Counted from the first letter of the stretch, positions 12,441-24,739 are shown. The stretch is DNA of 64,000 bases from Terana coerulea (GCA_024811115.1 JAKOGH010000264.1:1-64000), one strand, 5' to 3'. Made by a program: numbers and translations. The notes: a model not told the origin generated them from the sequence alone.

Positions 12441-12562
12441 TTCTGTCGTTTGCCTGTCGTGGTCGCGGACCTCAACCTGAAATTTGCATGTTTGCAGCCT
12501 CTAGCGAATTGATTATATGCGCAATTTTACGAATAACAGCTTCATACTGCTGATACAAAGCT

Positions 12563-14369
12563 TCACAACGTCGGTGCGACCGCGACACCGCCCTGGCTCT
12601 TCAACCAGTCCAAAGCCATTTGCAGATGCTCCTCGGGCCCCTCGCTGTCCAGCCACGCATACTGCTTGTTCATCTCCGCGATCAGCACGGCGTCGTCGTC
12701 CGTGTTGACGTCCGTGAGCGACCACAGCTTGCCTGTTCTGTCCGACACGTCCTTGACGTTGTTCGCGAACGGCAGGCGGACGTGTTCGTATGCCTTCAGG
12801 GCCTGTCGGACGTTCTCTTTGGTCACGGACGGGTCTCCGAACAGGCCGGCCAGAGTATATGCATCCTGTTGGCGCAACAGCTCATGATATGTATAGATGG
12901 TGTGTGAAAGGTGACGTACCTCGATTGCTTGACCCGCCCCTGAGCCTTGGTAAGGCGTCATTGCATGTGCCTACACCATATTGATGCCCGTTACACACTG
13001 CGAAATCTTCAGAACAGGTCAGGACGTACCGCGTCTCCGAGCAAGGCGACGCTCCCGTGCACGCACGTCGGCAGGCGGCGCAGTTGGTGTAATCCCCATC
13101 TCGTGGGGTTCTCCATATTCTACCGGCGGGGATCACGGTCAGCCGAGGAGTTCGTTTTGCGGCGCAACAAGGAGAAGCCCTACCTCAATCAGCTCTTGCG
13201 CCTGGGTTTCGTACCCGTCGTAGACGGCGAGCACTTCCTCGTTGGTGCAATTAGTGACCCACGGCTGGTTCCAAGGTGTGTCCTCGAGCTCCGGATGGGA
13301 AATCATTCCGGCGACATTGATGGTCTTGCCTTGGGCGATGGGATAGCTGACAAGCGTCTGCAGCACAACTCAGTCTGCGCAAGACCACGCCGCATGAAGC
13401 CAGCACGCGTACCTTGCCGTTTCCCAACCACTGAAAATGGCCATTTTCAGTAAACTCGGATCCATGGAAGTAGGCGTGGACTAATTTACTCACAATAAGC
13501 GTCCCTGAAAAAGCCGGATGAACTCCACCATCCTTGCGCACCAACTTCTCCGCAGGGACCAAGCCCCTGTATACGGTGCTTCCGTTCCATACGGGCTCGA
13601 TGTATTTGAGCATCTCCGGCTGTCCCTCGCTGGCCATCTTCTGGAACATGGTACGGCGGACGGCGGACTTCAGCCCATCGCATCCAATCAAGACGTCGCA
13701 CGTCGCCTTCGCGCCGTCTTCAAACGCCAGCTCGACTGGCCCGGAAGGCCCGCCATCAGTGTACGTAGTGAGGCGCTGCCCTAGATGGACACGAGTGCGC
13801 TCGGGAAGATGCTTGACGAGGACGTCGAGCAGGTGTGCGCGGTGATACTGGTGGTAGGGTTCTTGAAAACGAGTCAGTGACCGACTAGATCTTCGTATGT
13901 CTAGTACTGACGATTAAGGTCGAAGCGGTGAAGCCGTCGCCCTTCAGGTCCACCAAGTTGGGACCGACGAAAAGAAATCCCGAAGAGTGGGTCTGACGAT
14001 CTGTCAGTAACATATTTTCTACAACTACGATTAGGTGCTCGGTGCCATACCGTTGGAACCATCCGGTGCGACACCCGCCAGCTCACGCATGGGCTTGTCC
14101 AGGCCGATTAATGCGAGGGCCTTCCACGGCCTGCCCCAGATTGTGAGGCCGGCTCCAATTTCTTGCAAGTGGGCAGCGGCTTCGTAAATGTCTACCGCGA
14201 CGTCAGGGTACTTGCCGAGGGCAACCGCGAGTATGAGACCACCGAGGCCGCCTCCACTATAATAGACCAAAGTTAACGTATATAATTCAATATGAAACTG
14301 AAGGGACTGCTACCATATCGCCACACGGAGCTTTGGAGAGGGAGTGGGCTTGGAGTCTTCAGCGGGCAT
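12563..14369 (-). CDS. FAD-dependent monooxygenase (salicylate hydroxylase-like), paralogue B
   Basis: About seven exons give a complete group-A flavoprotein monooxygenase. It starts MPAEDSKPTPSPKLRVAIC, followed by GGGLGGLILAVALG (GxGxxG FAD fold), EIGAGLTIWGRPWKAL, an HRAHLLDVLVKHLPE segment, CDVLIGCDGLKSAVRRTM (the DG motif), WNGSTVYRGLVPAEKL and a VSYPIAQGKTINVAG exon. Then comes LLGDAAHAMTPYQGSGAGQA (the GD motif that binds the FAD ribityl chain), and a C-terminal exon DAYTLAGLFGDPSVTKENV ending GVAVAPTL. The family uses NAD(P)H and O2 to hydroxylate aromatic acids or related metabolites; the substrate cannot be read from sequence. The start is the ATG at 14367-14369, preceding a short polar leader that joins the first GT-AG intron in frame. 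I see no disabling change. Confidence 0.88.
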
Positions 14370-15065
14370 GTTTGACATTGAAGTTGTTCTTGAGTTCACT
14401 GAATCTCGACACCAGCTCACTCCCTTGCTTATATACTCTGAACCCTAAGCTCGCGTACGTTGAACTGGCCCTCGGCGCAAGGCTGCGTAACCGCGTCGCG
14501 CGGAGCAGTGCCACGCTCTACGCGATCAACAGAATGAGTGTGAGATGCCTTCACTCAATTGGACGCCGGAAAAACTCACCTGATGGCGAACATAGCTGAC
14601 TATGCTTGATGATGCGAACCAAAGGCTTCTTTCTATGCGAGCAGAGCGAAACCTCCGGACGGCCGTGCTGCTCGCAACAAACGCTGAGTCGAACTGTTGA
14701 GCAAGTTGCATTTAACCAGCGCTTTTCAAATAGCAAGATATCCCCAGTTTCATCTGCTGTGAGGGTATATGCGCTCCTTTGCTTGGTTGCTCTTGGCCAT
14801 GAATATAGCTCCACAACTTCGAAAGTCCCTTGATGAGTTCGCGGAATTCACTAAGCGCTTTCCTGGCCTTCCATAGGACATTGATGTTGTTGTAGTTGAT
14901 CGGAAGCCCTACGCATCATATGCGAACGCGGCCTTGCGGCATCGTTGACGAGCTGCGCGTACCTTAACAGGGCCGTGGACGTACACCCACGACGGGCGCG
15001 GGTGATCCAACTTGTGGTCTACTTCATTGAATTGATCCATCCTGTAAGGGAGATTTGTCAGCTGT
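12563..15065. repeat. Segmental duplication, copy B (pairs with 3939-6790)
   Basis: The unit carries the intact monooxygenase and about 700 bp of its 5' flank. The best-preserved flank segment is around 14590-14690 (TAGCTGACTATGCTTG, GGCTTCTTTCTA, GCGAGCAGAGCGAA), which recurs in the same order at 5950-6060. Confidence 0.75.
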
Positions 15066-15069
15066 GGGC

Positions 15070-15730
15070 CAGGATTAAAGAGTACGCCTACTCGCAGTAT
15101 ATCCCGCCGCACAGCAACCGCACAGCAGCGCCGCATGAACGGCAAGCGATGAGACGAGTGAGATTGATTTGCACAAAATAATCCTAGATTAGACACCACC
15201 TTTCATCCTCATTCTGCCAAGGACAGTTGAAACCAAGCTACCCCGTATAACCTAAATCATACAAGCAATTCAGCTCGGGATAAAATACCTTGAGGGCAAA
15301 GTATCCAAGCGCCCTTCTGTTGAGGAGGTCACATCACGACGTCGAAAGTCTTCGGCAACCATGAGATCTGCGCCTTCTGAGATGTCCTTCAGTCGAATGG
15401 TTAAGTGAAGACCAGCTCAGAAGGCTCCGAGCTCGATTACAGTGACACCACCGTTACCACTCTCGGTCAGACCGTGATACTGATAACGTGTAGAGAACCG
15501 AACTCTCGCGTGAGCATGTAGTAAGCCGTCAATAAACGAAGAACACGCACCAGTGGGGAATCTCCGACATTCCTTCGAGTCCGACGACACTCCTCAAGAG
15601 GAATCAACGAAGAGGATGTGCAAGAGTGAAGATTCGATAGCAGTTTGTTTCACTCGAATTCGGTCGGTTGCGGTCCGGTCGGCCATCCAACCAGAGAGAT
15701 GTTCATCCCGAGGGTAATAGAGGTCTGCAC
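15070..15730. other. No gene recognised
   Basis: No frame with conserved domains, no RNA gene and no clear repeat was seen between the duplicated block and the retroelement fragment. Confidence 0.4.
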
Positions 15731-16765
15731 TAGGACAGACAAGGTAGCGATACCCGCCCTCCAGGAAACGTACGTCGCACCTTGTCGTTAAAATCTTCTG
15801 CGTGCTTGTAAACGTCCGTCTCTTGGTCGCCCACCCTGTTTCTCATCCGTTCAGCAGGTCGGGGTCCAGGTTGATCCTCCATATATGCGTCGACACCGTT
15901 GCTGTTCATGATCGGTCTCAGAGATCCATCTATCGGCACTTGTCCTGGGGCTCGTTGTCGTCGGCACTGCCGTCCCTGGTCCTTTGACTCGTGGGTCGCC
16001 CTGGTTAGCCTCCTGCGGTCGTGGCTCGACGACGTCCACGTCGGCACTGGACAGGTCGTCCTGGTGTACCGATCTTCGTCAGTCTTTGCCTAACGGGGAT
16101 GAGCTCACAATGCTGAGTCCTGGTCTAGAATCGCTTGGCCCGCAATGCTGACCGTTCTCCTAGCGAGGTTTGGTCGATGATCCGCCATGCTGAGCCTTGC
16201 AATGACCTATAGTGGTGCCCAATCACTCCGTGTCATGGTTAGAGTCGCGTGAGTATCGGTGAAGGGGGAGGAAGGGAGTCTGACTGAGAGGGGATGGTGG
16301 TGGTTGAGTCGAGAGGGGGGCTGGAGGGTAGAAAGCGACGCGCACCGAGTGTATATACCTCGTGAGGCTGACAGGTCACGAGATCTTGTCAGCCTCGTTG
16401 AATCACATTCAACAAGCCGAGTCTCGATCGTGCTCCGAGAGAGTCAGCGCTTGAGGCTGTCCGGCCCGTGAAGAGGCGGGCGAGTTGTCCCCAATCGGGA
16501 TATGACGTCGGAAAGTGGCGGGTGTTGAGTAGCCTCGTGTTTGATGCGCCCCTCCGCATCAAAGCACGGACCAATCACCACCGCCCTGGCGCAAAGGATA
16601 GCTGCGAATCGGAAGAGAGGCAACAGAATGGGAAGTGTAGCTGTTCGATGTGGTCGTGGCAGGAGGAAGCAGGTGACAAATTTAAACCAAACAAATTGCC
16701 TGTTCGGGGGTGATTCAAGGCGCTAAATCGCAAGCTGCGCCACGCGAGCAACACGGCGAATCGAC
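15730..16765 (-). mobile_element. LTR retrotransposon fragment, copy 2: LTR plus gag-like leader
   Basis: The LTR part (about 16255-16765) matches copy 3 along its length, including a TATA (GTATATAC, 16351-16358) and a hairpin at 16373-16405 whose arms read GAGGCTGACA and TGTCAGCCTC. Interior to it on the minus strand, 16047-15730 is an open frame (MPTWTSSSHDRRRLTRATHE to the stop) with a charged, proline-rich composition like a gag leader. Only this end of the element remains; no protease, reverse transcriptase or integrase was found nearby. Confidence 0.65.
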
Positions 16766-17023
16766 AACCGGTCAATATTAATATTGGCCCTCTCTTGTGC
16801 ATGAACGACATGGCTTTATTAACAACTCGCTATCATCCGTAAGTGTTTTATTTGTATAAGTTGACCTACAATACGTACATAAAGTCTAGTCGGAGGGCAT
16901 TCGAGCTTTGACTTCATAAGATTAATTCCATGCTCTGGTACAAGTACGTATTCATTATCCATACGCAAAAGCGTCCGATAGAACTGCTTAAACGAGCGGA
17001 AGAATGACCAGGGTCCAGCGAGC

Positions 17024-18280
17024 TCATTGCCAGGACCCATCGCCCGCGGTGACAATCGGCATGCCTTCCGCAACTTGGTGGAGCCCAGCTTCGACGTCCG
17101 CAGAAGTCCTTTGCGATGCCTCCAATTCCGCAGACACGGATGACTGACTGGCTTCAAACACACCCTTCCGAAATTTGAGCGGTATCGTATTTGCGCATAT
17201 TTCGTGCTCGAACGTCCCGTTGACTGCGACTCCCATGCCCAACACGGATGATTATCAAGTTGAAGGAGATGCCGACGACTACCAACATCTGCAAAATTGT
17301 TTTCGCAGTTAGAGACGGGGTCCAGCGAGAGCCAAGAAATGTTCTGACGCACCATATCAGACAGAGCATAGACGGCATTGCTGTCCGCAAGCTCCGCGCC
17401 AAAGGTGAGGACGACGAAAACGTGTACAGAGCGCCGGACTCGACGACGATGTGGATGACATTCGCAAGCCTTGTCCGTCCTGTCCTTTGCAGAGCTATGA
17501 CCGACGAGGTCTCCTTGTCCACACGCCGAATCCGCCACACAATCAGTCCTGGAGGAAGCCTTAGCAATCACAAATGACACAAATGCTATACCGAGACACA
17601 CGCTCACCAGTCGTCAACGCATTAGTGACCAAAGTCAGGACAAGGAATGAGATAAGCATATGAGCCAGTCTCTCGTTTTCAGTGACTGTAGTTTACTCCC
17701 GCAGTCACCGTAGTGTGGATGAAGACAGCCGACACGGCGGCAGCACTGAACCAGAGCATGGCAGGTACGGCAACGTAGTGCCACTGACGCGCAAAAACGA
17801 TCCAGCATCGGTACATCTGTCCCATTATGAGCATTCCTTCACTGCGAACACATTAAAAATCCCAAACACACCAGCATACCGTCGCCAATGAGCGACATTG
17901 CCTGAAAATCCACTGTCTTCATAGGATCTATGGTCAGTTGTAGTGAACGGATGATCAGCATCGTCACGGACCTTCATCACATTGACCCAGTACGAGATAT
18001 GCACAAGCGCTGCGACGGCACCGCCAGGCCCCTTGTAGAAAACGAACGCCGTTAAGCTGCGCACGAGTCCTAACGATACGTCCAGCGTGATGAAGATCAG
18101 CATGACCATCGCGACTACAACGAGCGACCATCTAGTCTTTCCGCTGCCACCTGCGGAACGCCCGAAAAGACTTCCAGCACACATCCCCAGGCTCGCAATA
18201 TAGATACCGTAGGTGACCGCTTCGAGGAAGAGTGCAACGAGTTGGGCCTCGTCGAGTGGGAAGCTTGACTGGTTGGCCAT
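17024..18280 (-). pseudogene. Agaricomycete multi-pass membrane protein (SFP-DEAQ family), paralogue i, frameshifted
   Basis: The first exon is intact from the ATG at 18280: SSFPLDEAQLVALFLEAVTY, helices through LVVVAMVMLIFITLDVSLGL and AFVFYKGPGGAVAAL. Later exons give MYRCWIVFARQWHYVAVP, MLISFLVLTLVTNALTTG, LIVWRIRRVDKETSS, RLANVIHIVVESGALYT and MLVVVGISFNLIIIRVG. Compared with paralogue ii there are three single-base shifts: after the TTVTAGVN loop, after GALYT, and after IIIRVG, with an extra G. This is a seven-helix-like family of unknown function common in mushroom fungi. Three independent shifts make a real pseudogene likely. Confidence 0.78.
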
Positions 18281-18494
18281 GGTTTGTGTCGCGGTGGATA
18301 CATTCCGTCGTTGCAGCCTGGAGTTTAGTATGGTCCCGCAATAAGCTTCTGTCCCACAGTTTTGAGGCGTTGGCGGGCTTATGTCGCCGATGCGCTGTGT
18401 GGCACACTCCGAGGTCACGGTAGGATCTGCGCCATAGTCTTCGTAGTCCACAATCCGCACATGTCGGTCAGTGTACGACGCGGTAGGGGAGCTT

Positions 18495-19597
18495 TCATGA
18501 GTACCGGATGCACACTAGAACATCTAGTTCAACAGCTGTGCAAACGGACGAGACAAGGTTCACCAGCGTGTAATGACATTTAGCCAAAGCCATAACTAGG
18601 ACGCGATACGAGCATACCTGATTATTGCTTGTAGATTTTCCACCAATGGCTTTGTCATTGGTACTTAAGGTAAGTTTTGATGATTCGCTCGTAGAGATAC
18701 GGATTGTCCTGGACCCAAGTTTATCTATCAGCTTCAGAAACAGATGACACCATGGTCTTAACATGCCAATGAACCGAAGACGCCAGCAAGAGCGCCCCAC
18801 TTAAGGAGTGGCAGTACGACGTCGGACCACTGTCGGCAACAAGCGGTGCTTTTAAGCAGTAGGGAGGCCGACGTTGACACGCCCACGATACGCACACCTT
18901 CCTGCGACGCAAGCGTAGCAGAAAGTGACATGCCGGCGCCGTTGGTGCCTGGAGGCGCGGGTTTGAAGGTGGTGACCAGCCGCGGCGGAGAGCGCGACAA
19001 AATGCTCAATTCAGACATATTCAAGGGATCGCAAGGCTGCACACTAAGTTCCTACATGTTTCACACGTCATGAATGCGATACCAGCACGCTTGGAATGGA
19101 TGGGACGGAGGACTCACCCCAGAGTCCCGAAGAGCAATGCACGGCGACAGCTGGCCGGTCCCGTGAGTGTGAGAGCATACCACTCCCGCGTGCCATAGAC
19201 TGTCTCTGGTAGTACAATAAAGGGGTTAAGCAGCCTTACTGCCCGCGAGCCAGGAACACACGCAGCACTTCAGAGTAGCGATGCGACGAACGCAGACAGA
19301 GAGTTGCATACGACCTGGCTTGCGCTTCTGTACCCCGCTTCCTGACGTCCATCCTCGAGTTTCGCCTTCAGACCCTTTACCACATTCGCAGCTCCAAAAC
19401 CTACGAGGTAGGACACGATGAGAAATACACCGAACGTGCAGAAGGGTACCGCTATCACGGTGAAGCCTACGACGTCGACAAAGGCAGGCCGCAAGGAGCC
19501 CGCCAGAGAGCGACAATAACCCTTTGCGCACGCTGCTGCAGCTAAGTTACACCACCAGAAGAAAGAGTACCACGGAGAATCCATAAATTCGCGTCAT
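18495..19597 (-). pseudogene. DUF92/TMEM19-like membrane protein, decayed copy
   Basis: Sister of the intact gene at 50087-51208. Conserved pieces are TFGVFLIVSYLVGFGA, AGYRSASQVVCNSLSAFVAS, LSILSRSPPRLVTTFKP, PPGTNGAGMSLSATLAS and WSDVVLPLLKWGALAGVFGS. A TGA replaces the TGG of ASLLWS (near 19275), and the start of the second exon, which should read HFACCLGDTLASELG, is scrambled and contains a stop. The last exons survive only in part (VNLVSSV near 18550). Its start (ATG ending at 19597) lies 88 bp from the SDR start on the other strand. Confidence 0.8.
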
Positions 19598-19685
19598 TCT
19601 GAAGAGACTTTTGAAGTCGACGAGAGGAAGATGATGGTTCCATCCAAGTTCATTGACGCCCATAGCTCTTCCCAATACCACGACC
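19598..19685. promoter_or_regulatory. Putative bidirectional promoter between SDR and DUF92 gene
   Basis: The two genes are head to head with 88 bp between inferred start codons. The same arrangement and spacing occur in the other copy (49999-50086), so the interval has been kept together through the duplication. No TATA box is evident. Confidence 0.45.
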
Positions 19686-20902
19686 ATGACGTCCACATCC
19701 ACCTCTCTCATTGGCAGACTTGCTCTAATCACTGGCTGCACGCAAGTTTTAATTTGAAGTGTTGCAAGGTATAGCCTGACCTGACTGTGTCAGAGGTGGC
19801 ATCGGTGCGGCGACTGCGAGGTCGCTGGCCGAGCATGGCTGTTCCATCGCAGTCCACCACTCGTCCAAGTCGTCCAAAGCCAAGGCGGATGAGCTCGTCG
19901 CGGCCTTGATCAAGAAGGAGGGCGTCAGGGCCGCTGCTTTCCAGGCGGACCTATCGTCTTTCGAGCAGGCGAAGAGCCTGTACGACCAAGTGGTGCAAGA
20001 ACTCGGACACCCCGACATCCTGTTCGGAAACCATGGTGCCACTGGCAAGACCATTGGGCCCACGGGAGATATTGGAGACATCTCTCTTGAGATGTTCGAG
20101 CATACCTGGAGGTTGAACACCGGGAGCAACTTTTACGTATGCTCTACGCACACGTTGCGAGCTACATTGACTGAAACGTAACAGCTCGTCCAACTCTGCA
20201 TCCCACACATGGAACAGCAAAAATGGGGCGCATCATCCTTACGTCGAGGTCAGTGTCTTAGACGTGGAAGTATGCGACGTGTAGATTCATACCGTTCCAC
20301 CTACCAGCGTGGCTGCAAGTGAGCCAGCCTGTTCGCTCATTTCGACGAACACTTCTCACCCAAACTAACCCCTAGTAACGGGTGGAGTCATTGGTCCTCA
20401 CTATGCTTCATCAAAGTCAGCCATGCACGGTCTCATCCACTGGCTGTCCCTTCGCTATGCAAAGGACGGGATCGTGAGTTCACGGGAAGGGCATTAAAGC
20501 GGTCCAGTCTGCTGAAATGGCTGCATCTCTAGTGCAGCAACGCCATTGCGCCCGCTCTCATAGAGGGTACGTACTATGTGAACTCCGGCTCCGACCCGAA
20601 CTGAGTACTTCTACTCGCAGATACCGCTATGATGGCCAACCCGCCACCTGACCTCAAGGTACGGGAATAAATGTTACTGTAGGATCGTACATTGCTTACA
20701 CTTGCTGCAGAGCAAGATTCCAATTGGAAGATTTGGCAAGTCAGATGAGATAGCCTCCATCGTCCTGCTACTTGTGCAAAATCAGTACATGACCAATAAG
20801 GTACGTATCCCTCAATACTTCACGCTCGCACTTGAGATCAATGTCAATGTGAATCCCAAGGTTATTGCTGCCGATGGAGGGTGGACAACTGGTGGTCTTT
20901 AA
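19686..20902 (+). CDS. Short-chain dehydrogenase/reductase (SDR), possibly frameshifted
   Basis: Exons join to a classical SDR. It starts MTSTSTSLIGRLALITGCT, then GGIGAATARSLAEHG (the TGxxxGxG cofactor motif), ADLSSFEQAKSLYDQ, DILFGNHGATGKTIGPTGD in the position of the NAG segment, LVQLCIPHMEQQKWG, GRIILTSS, and ITGGVIGPHYASSKSAMHGL with the catalytic YxxxK. It ends SNAIAPALIE, IPIGRFGKSDEIASIVLLL and VIAADGGWTTGGL, the usual SDR C-terminus. The motif across intron 1 only forms if the intron 19742-19793 uses a GC donor (GCAAGT). One base is missing between QKWG and RIILTSS (near 20225, in a run of A and G); all other exons splice in frame. The gene converges on the coiled-coil gene, whose last frame ends within a few bases. 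Substrate unknown; an oxidoreductase of the FabG-like type is all that can be said. Confidence 0.8.
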
Positions 20903-23900
20903 GCGGCGTTTAGAAGAGGAAGTACAAATGAAATGAGATGTATTGCTACAATATGGTATCGATGTGCTTGCCCCGAACAGTAGATAGCTGACGAACGTAG
21001 AGAACCACACGAGACAAAAGAGTAAGAGGTTGCACAATAGCTACGATAGCGTGCGAGATGACAGAAAGCATAGAACGTATCAGCGAGCAGACCTAACTGG
21101 AACATGCGAATGAAAATATTGCGAGAAGCCGGGTCGGGCACTATCGAGCAGGAGCAGGCGAGCCGCTCTTTTGGATTCAGGCCGGCGATGTCGATGATCT
21201 CGTTGAGCTGCTGTATGCGCTTCTGCGCCAGCTCGATTTGTCGTTGGTAGCTCCTGGAAAGTCCGTTTAGAATGAGCCACTGCACTTACAGCTCCATGAA
21301 AGAAACAGCGCACCTCGCTTGTGTCTCGAGCTCCAGCGCGCGCTCCTTCCCGCCCTGCCGTTCCCGTTTGATTTTCTCCTCGGCCTGCTTCAGCCGGCCC
21401 TCGTACTCTTCACGCGCGTCTCCCACTTGTTGTCCGCGACCGTCGTCTTCTGGTTCATCGAGGTCACCTTCTCCTCGGACGCCAGCAACTGGTTCTGCAG
21501 GTTCATGACCCGCCGCTCTGCGTTGTTTGCGCGTGCGCTGAGCGCACGGATTTCCATGGAGTCGCCGGTCCCGGGCTTGCGCCCGCTGCTGATGGCTTTC
21601 TCGAGCTCAGTATTTGTAGCCTGAAAGGCGACGTCAATGCATGTGGCACGGCGCAACGGTTTTGTGGCGTACCCTGAGCGCATCAACCTCGCCTTCCTTG
21701 GCTGCAAGCTTTTTCCGCCAGCCAGCCTTGGCCTCAGCTAGGATCTTGAGACTCGCCTCAAACTTGTCCAGCTGTTTCCACCGAGACTCGAGCTGCTTCC
21801 GCATATCGGTCAGTCTGTCGCCGTACCTGGCTTCGGACTCTTTCACGCGCTTGTCAAAGTCGAGCTGGATCTGGCTGAGTTGTTTGAGTCGGGTGATGAG
21901 GTTGTCATGGAAGACGCTGAAGTTGGTGAAGGGCTTTGTCTCTGCCGCACTGCCCTTCTTCTACTCGAAAAATTGTTACCAATGCTGTCTCAAGGGGCAA
22001 TAGTAAAGAGCGCTTACGGGTGTCTTGTCTACGCCAAGGATCTTATCCATGTACTGGTAGATCGTCAACAGAAGAGTATTCCTCTCTGTCAATTGGTCCT
22101 GATACTGCCCCTCAGCGGTAAGCATTGTGCGCTGATCCTTCGAGAGGCGTCCCTCGAGCTCAGCGGCCTTCTGACGAAGGGCTCCCACTTCGGCCTCAGC
22201 CGCCTTGAGACTCGCCTGGAGGCCGTCCAACTTCTCCGTAGCATTTAGGCGGGCCTGCGTTTGTGCTGCCAGCTGCGCTGCCAGATCGCGGTTCTCCGCA
22301 TACAGCTTGTCCAGGACGCTCTCGCGGTCGCGACCCTTGCCGTCCCGGCTCGTCGAGGTCTCTCCGGGCCCGCTTGAGTTCGTCTTCGAGGCGCTCCAAC
22401 GTCGCGGTTAAGACGGTCCACCTCGAGCTGCAGTGAGAACCGTGCGGTAGTATGCGACTCGCCGAGCTTCTTCGACTCGTGCTCCATAGCCTGTAAAGAG
22501 CTCTGAACAGCGCCGAGGTCTATTTCTCGTTGAGAAAGTGTGGCTTGAGTACGAGCGAGGTCGTTGAGGGCGGATTGCAGGGCGGACTCCTTGGCCTCGA
22601 GAGAGCGCTTGGATTGCCTAGTCGCTTCATCTAGTTCGCGCTGCAGTTTGGCCTGGCTCGACTCTGCTCGCTGGACGTTGGACTGCTCCCGATGCACTTC
22701 CGCAACGAGCTTCTCGACGTGCTGAGCAAGGTTCTCCTGGTTGGCTAGCGCATCTTGAGCCTCCTTACACTTGAGATCGAACTGCTCTTGCAAGTCCTCG
22801 AGCTGGTCCTTAAGAGTCGCCACTTTCTACAAATAGCGTGGCGTCATGAATAAAGCACATCATATATGCAGTCATACGAGCGACCGTACCTCTTTCAGAG
22901 CTGCCGAAAGCGCCTCGAGCCGCTCCAGCTCTACAGCATCTTCTTCGCGCAGCCTTTCGCTCTCTTCCTTCAGTCGCTCGTTCTCGTCTTCAAGCTGATA
23001 GACTTGATTCCCAAGAGCCTGGATTTCTTGGTTAGCAGCAGCAATCTCGGCATCCTTCTCCTCAGCTTCGCGCTCCTTATGGGCGAGAGCAATTTCGAAC
23101 TTGTCGTGCAAGTCGGACATACCGGCTTCGAGATCCGTAAGCTGAAGTCGAAGCTCCTTGGACTCGGCTTCGCGCCTCTCGAGCTCCTGGAAGTCTGGTC
23201 AATACGCAATACGTAAGTGCATTCGCTGACACTCACATCCTTGAGTTCGTCTACACGCCCTCGCGCCTCATCAACCTCGCCGCGCCATTCGTCCTCTACT
23301 TGCCGCACTATCCGCTCGTGCTCAGCCACGATCTCGTCAATCTCCCTGCTCTTCAGCTCGATTTCATCATCCTTCTGCTGCAACTCGATCTGCGCGGCCG
23401 CCAACTTGTCTCGTACAGCATTCAGATCATCCTCTACAGCCTCGCGCTCTTCTCGCTCCTCAAGGATTTGGGCCCGGCTCTGGCTGCGCTCCACGTTCTC
23501 CGCCTCACGCCGCCGCTCAGCGTCTTCCAGTTGGAGCTTCAGCATCTCCACCTGGTCGGCGAGTTCTTCATGTTCATCATCCTGCTTCTCCAACCTCGCC
23601 TTCAGCTCGTCGTTCTCTGCCTCCAGGTCTTCCATGTGTTGTCTCGATCGATCACCCCCATTCTTCTCGTCCTCCCTGTTCTCGACGAGATCCTTCAGCC
23701 TCTCCATCTCCTCAGCGTTGTCCTCCAATAGCGCACGGACACCCTCCAGTTGCTCTTCCAGCTCCATGTTCCTCTCCTCCAAGTCCGCGTTCCGCGCCTC
23801 CAGATCACGTACAACTTGCTCATCGGCCGCGCCGACGCGTCGTCTCCTCAGCTCGCTGATCTCCCGGTCACGTTCCGCCAGCTTCTCTCCAAGTACTGCA

Positions 23901-24726
23901 CACGCGACTCCGAGCTGCCAGAGCCTCTCTTGCAGTCGCTCGAGCTCCCGCTGAGCCTCGAGTACGAGCTTCTTCAGTTTCTTGATCTCCATGCGACACT
24001 GCTGCACCTCAATCTTGAGGTTGATGTTCTGCTTGAGGGCTTCGTCAATCTGGTCGGGTGCGAGTTGGGCAGGCGTTCCTCCAAGAAGTGAACCTTCAAC
24101 TTAATGCTGAAGTTTTCCTTCTTGAGGCTGTCTATGTGCTGCAAACTTGGTTAGCTATAGCCAATCTGGAGTAACCTGACCACAATGGTCATAAGACTGC
24201 TGGACACCAGCGTCCTGGTAATCCGTGGTGCAGTTGTTGTGCTTCACCAATAACACGCCAGAGCCCAAAACAGGGGAGGGTAGCATATCATAGTAAAGCA
24301 TAGCACTTATGCACCATAGAATTGGATACGCACTTTCTCCTGATCTCGTAGTGTCAGATTGACACTGCCCTTCCCCGGTGCACCCCGGCCGCGCTTTGCG
24401 CGGTCAAGTGTAGGGCTGGCATCTATCCCATCTCCCCATTTCTTCTCAGCTCCAGGTGTGTCAAGAATATCGGCTTCTGTGTCATCTCCATCGTCGAGAC
24501 CCCGCCGCCGTGGTGTCTGGTCTTCGAGTCGTCGTCGCGTGAATTGTGCGGCGGTTGGGGGCGATGGCGTTGCAAGAGGGGCAGAAGAGGCAGCGGTAGA
24601 TCCAGAGGCAACTCGGAAGTTGCGCGCAGGTGTGGAAAACCCGGAGGCGAATGATCCAAGCGAGAGGTCGGGTTGGGTTCCCAAGGACTGTATGGACGTG
24701 TCCGTGCGGTTCATCGCCGCAGACAT
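20899..24726 (-). CDS. Centrosomin/Mto1-like coiled-coil protein (Cnn_1N motif)
   Basis: The N-terminus (MSAAMNRTDTSIQSLG on) is low-complexity and phospho-site-like, and ends LTLRDQEK. After an intron it continues HIDSLKKENFSIKLKVHFLEERL, the short Cnn_1N motif that recruits gamma-tubulin complexes in centrosomin, Mto1 and Pcp1 relatives. About 900 residues of near-continuous coiled coil follow (for example EVQQCRMEIKKLKKLVLEAQ, then long E/R/L/Q heptads), and the tail contains SYQRQIELAQKRIQQLNEII. It probably acts at spindle pole bodies or cytoplasmic microtubule-organising centres. Three single-base shifts are needed to keep the frame: just after the Cnn_1N motif (near 24068), near 22405 and near 22347. 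In a likely single-copy cell-biology gene these look like assembly errors. The last about 35 codons before the stop at 20899 look non-coding, so the true end may be earlier. Confidence 0.82.
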
Positions 24727-24739
24727 GTTTGCAATGCAA

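Larger units (their letters stand above)
17024..20902. repeat. Three-gene duplicated block, copy 1 (SDR / DUF92 / membrane protein)
   Basis: Gene order and relative orientation are identical to 49735-52694, but the whole block is inverted there. In this copy the SDR is nearly intact, while the DUF92 and membrane-protein genes are decayed. Confidence 0.85.

Noticed and set aside
11693..12475. 260-codon open frame on the minus strand
   Set aside because: It runs through an LTR copy and its border; no conserved domain, and the frame is not kept in the other LTR copies.
23217..23954. 245-codon Ser-rich open frame on the plus strand
   Set aside because: Exact antisense of the coiled-coil heptads; Ser/Arg richness is the complement of Glu/Leu codons.
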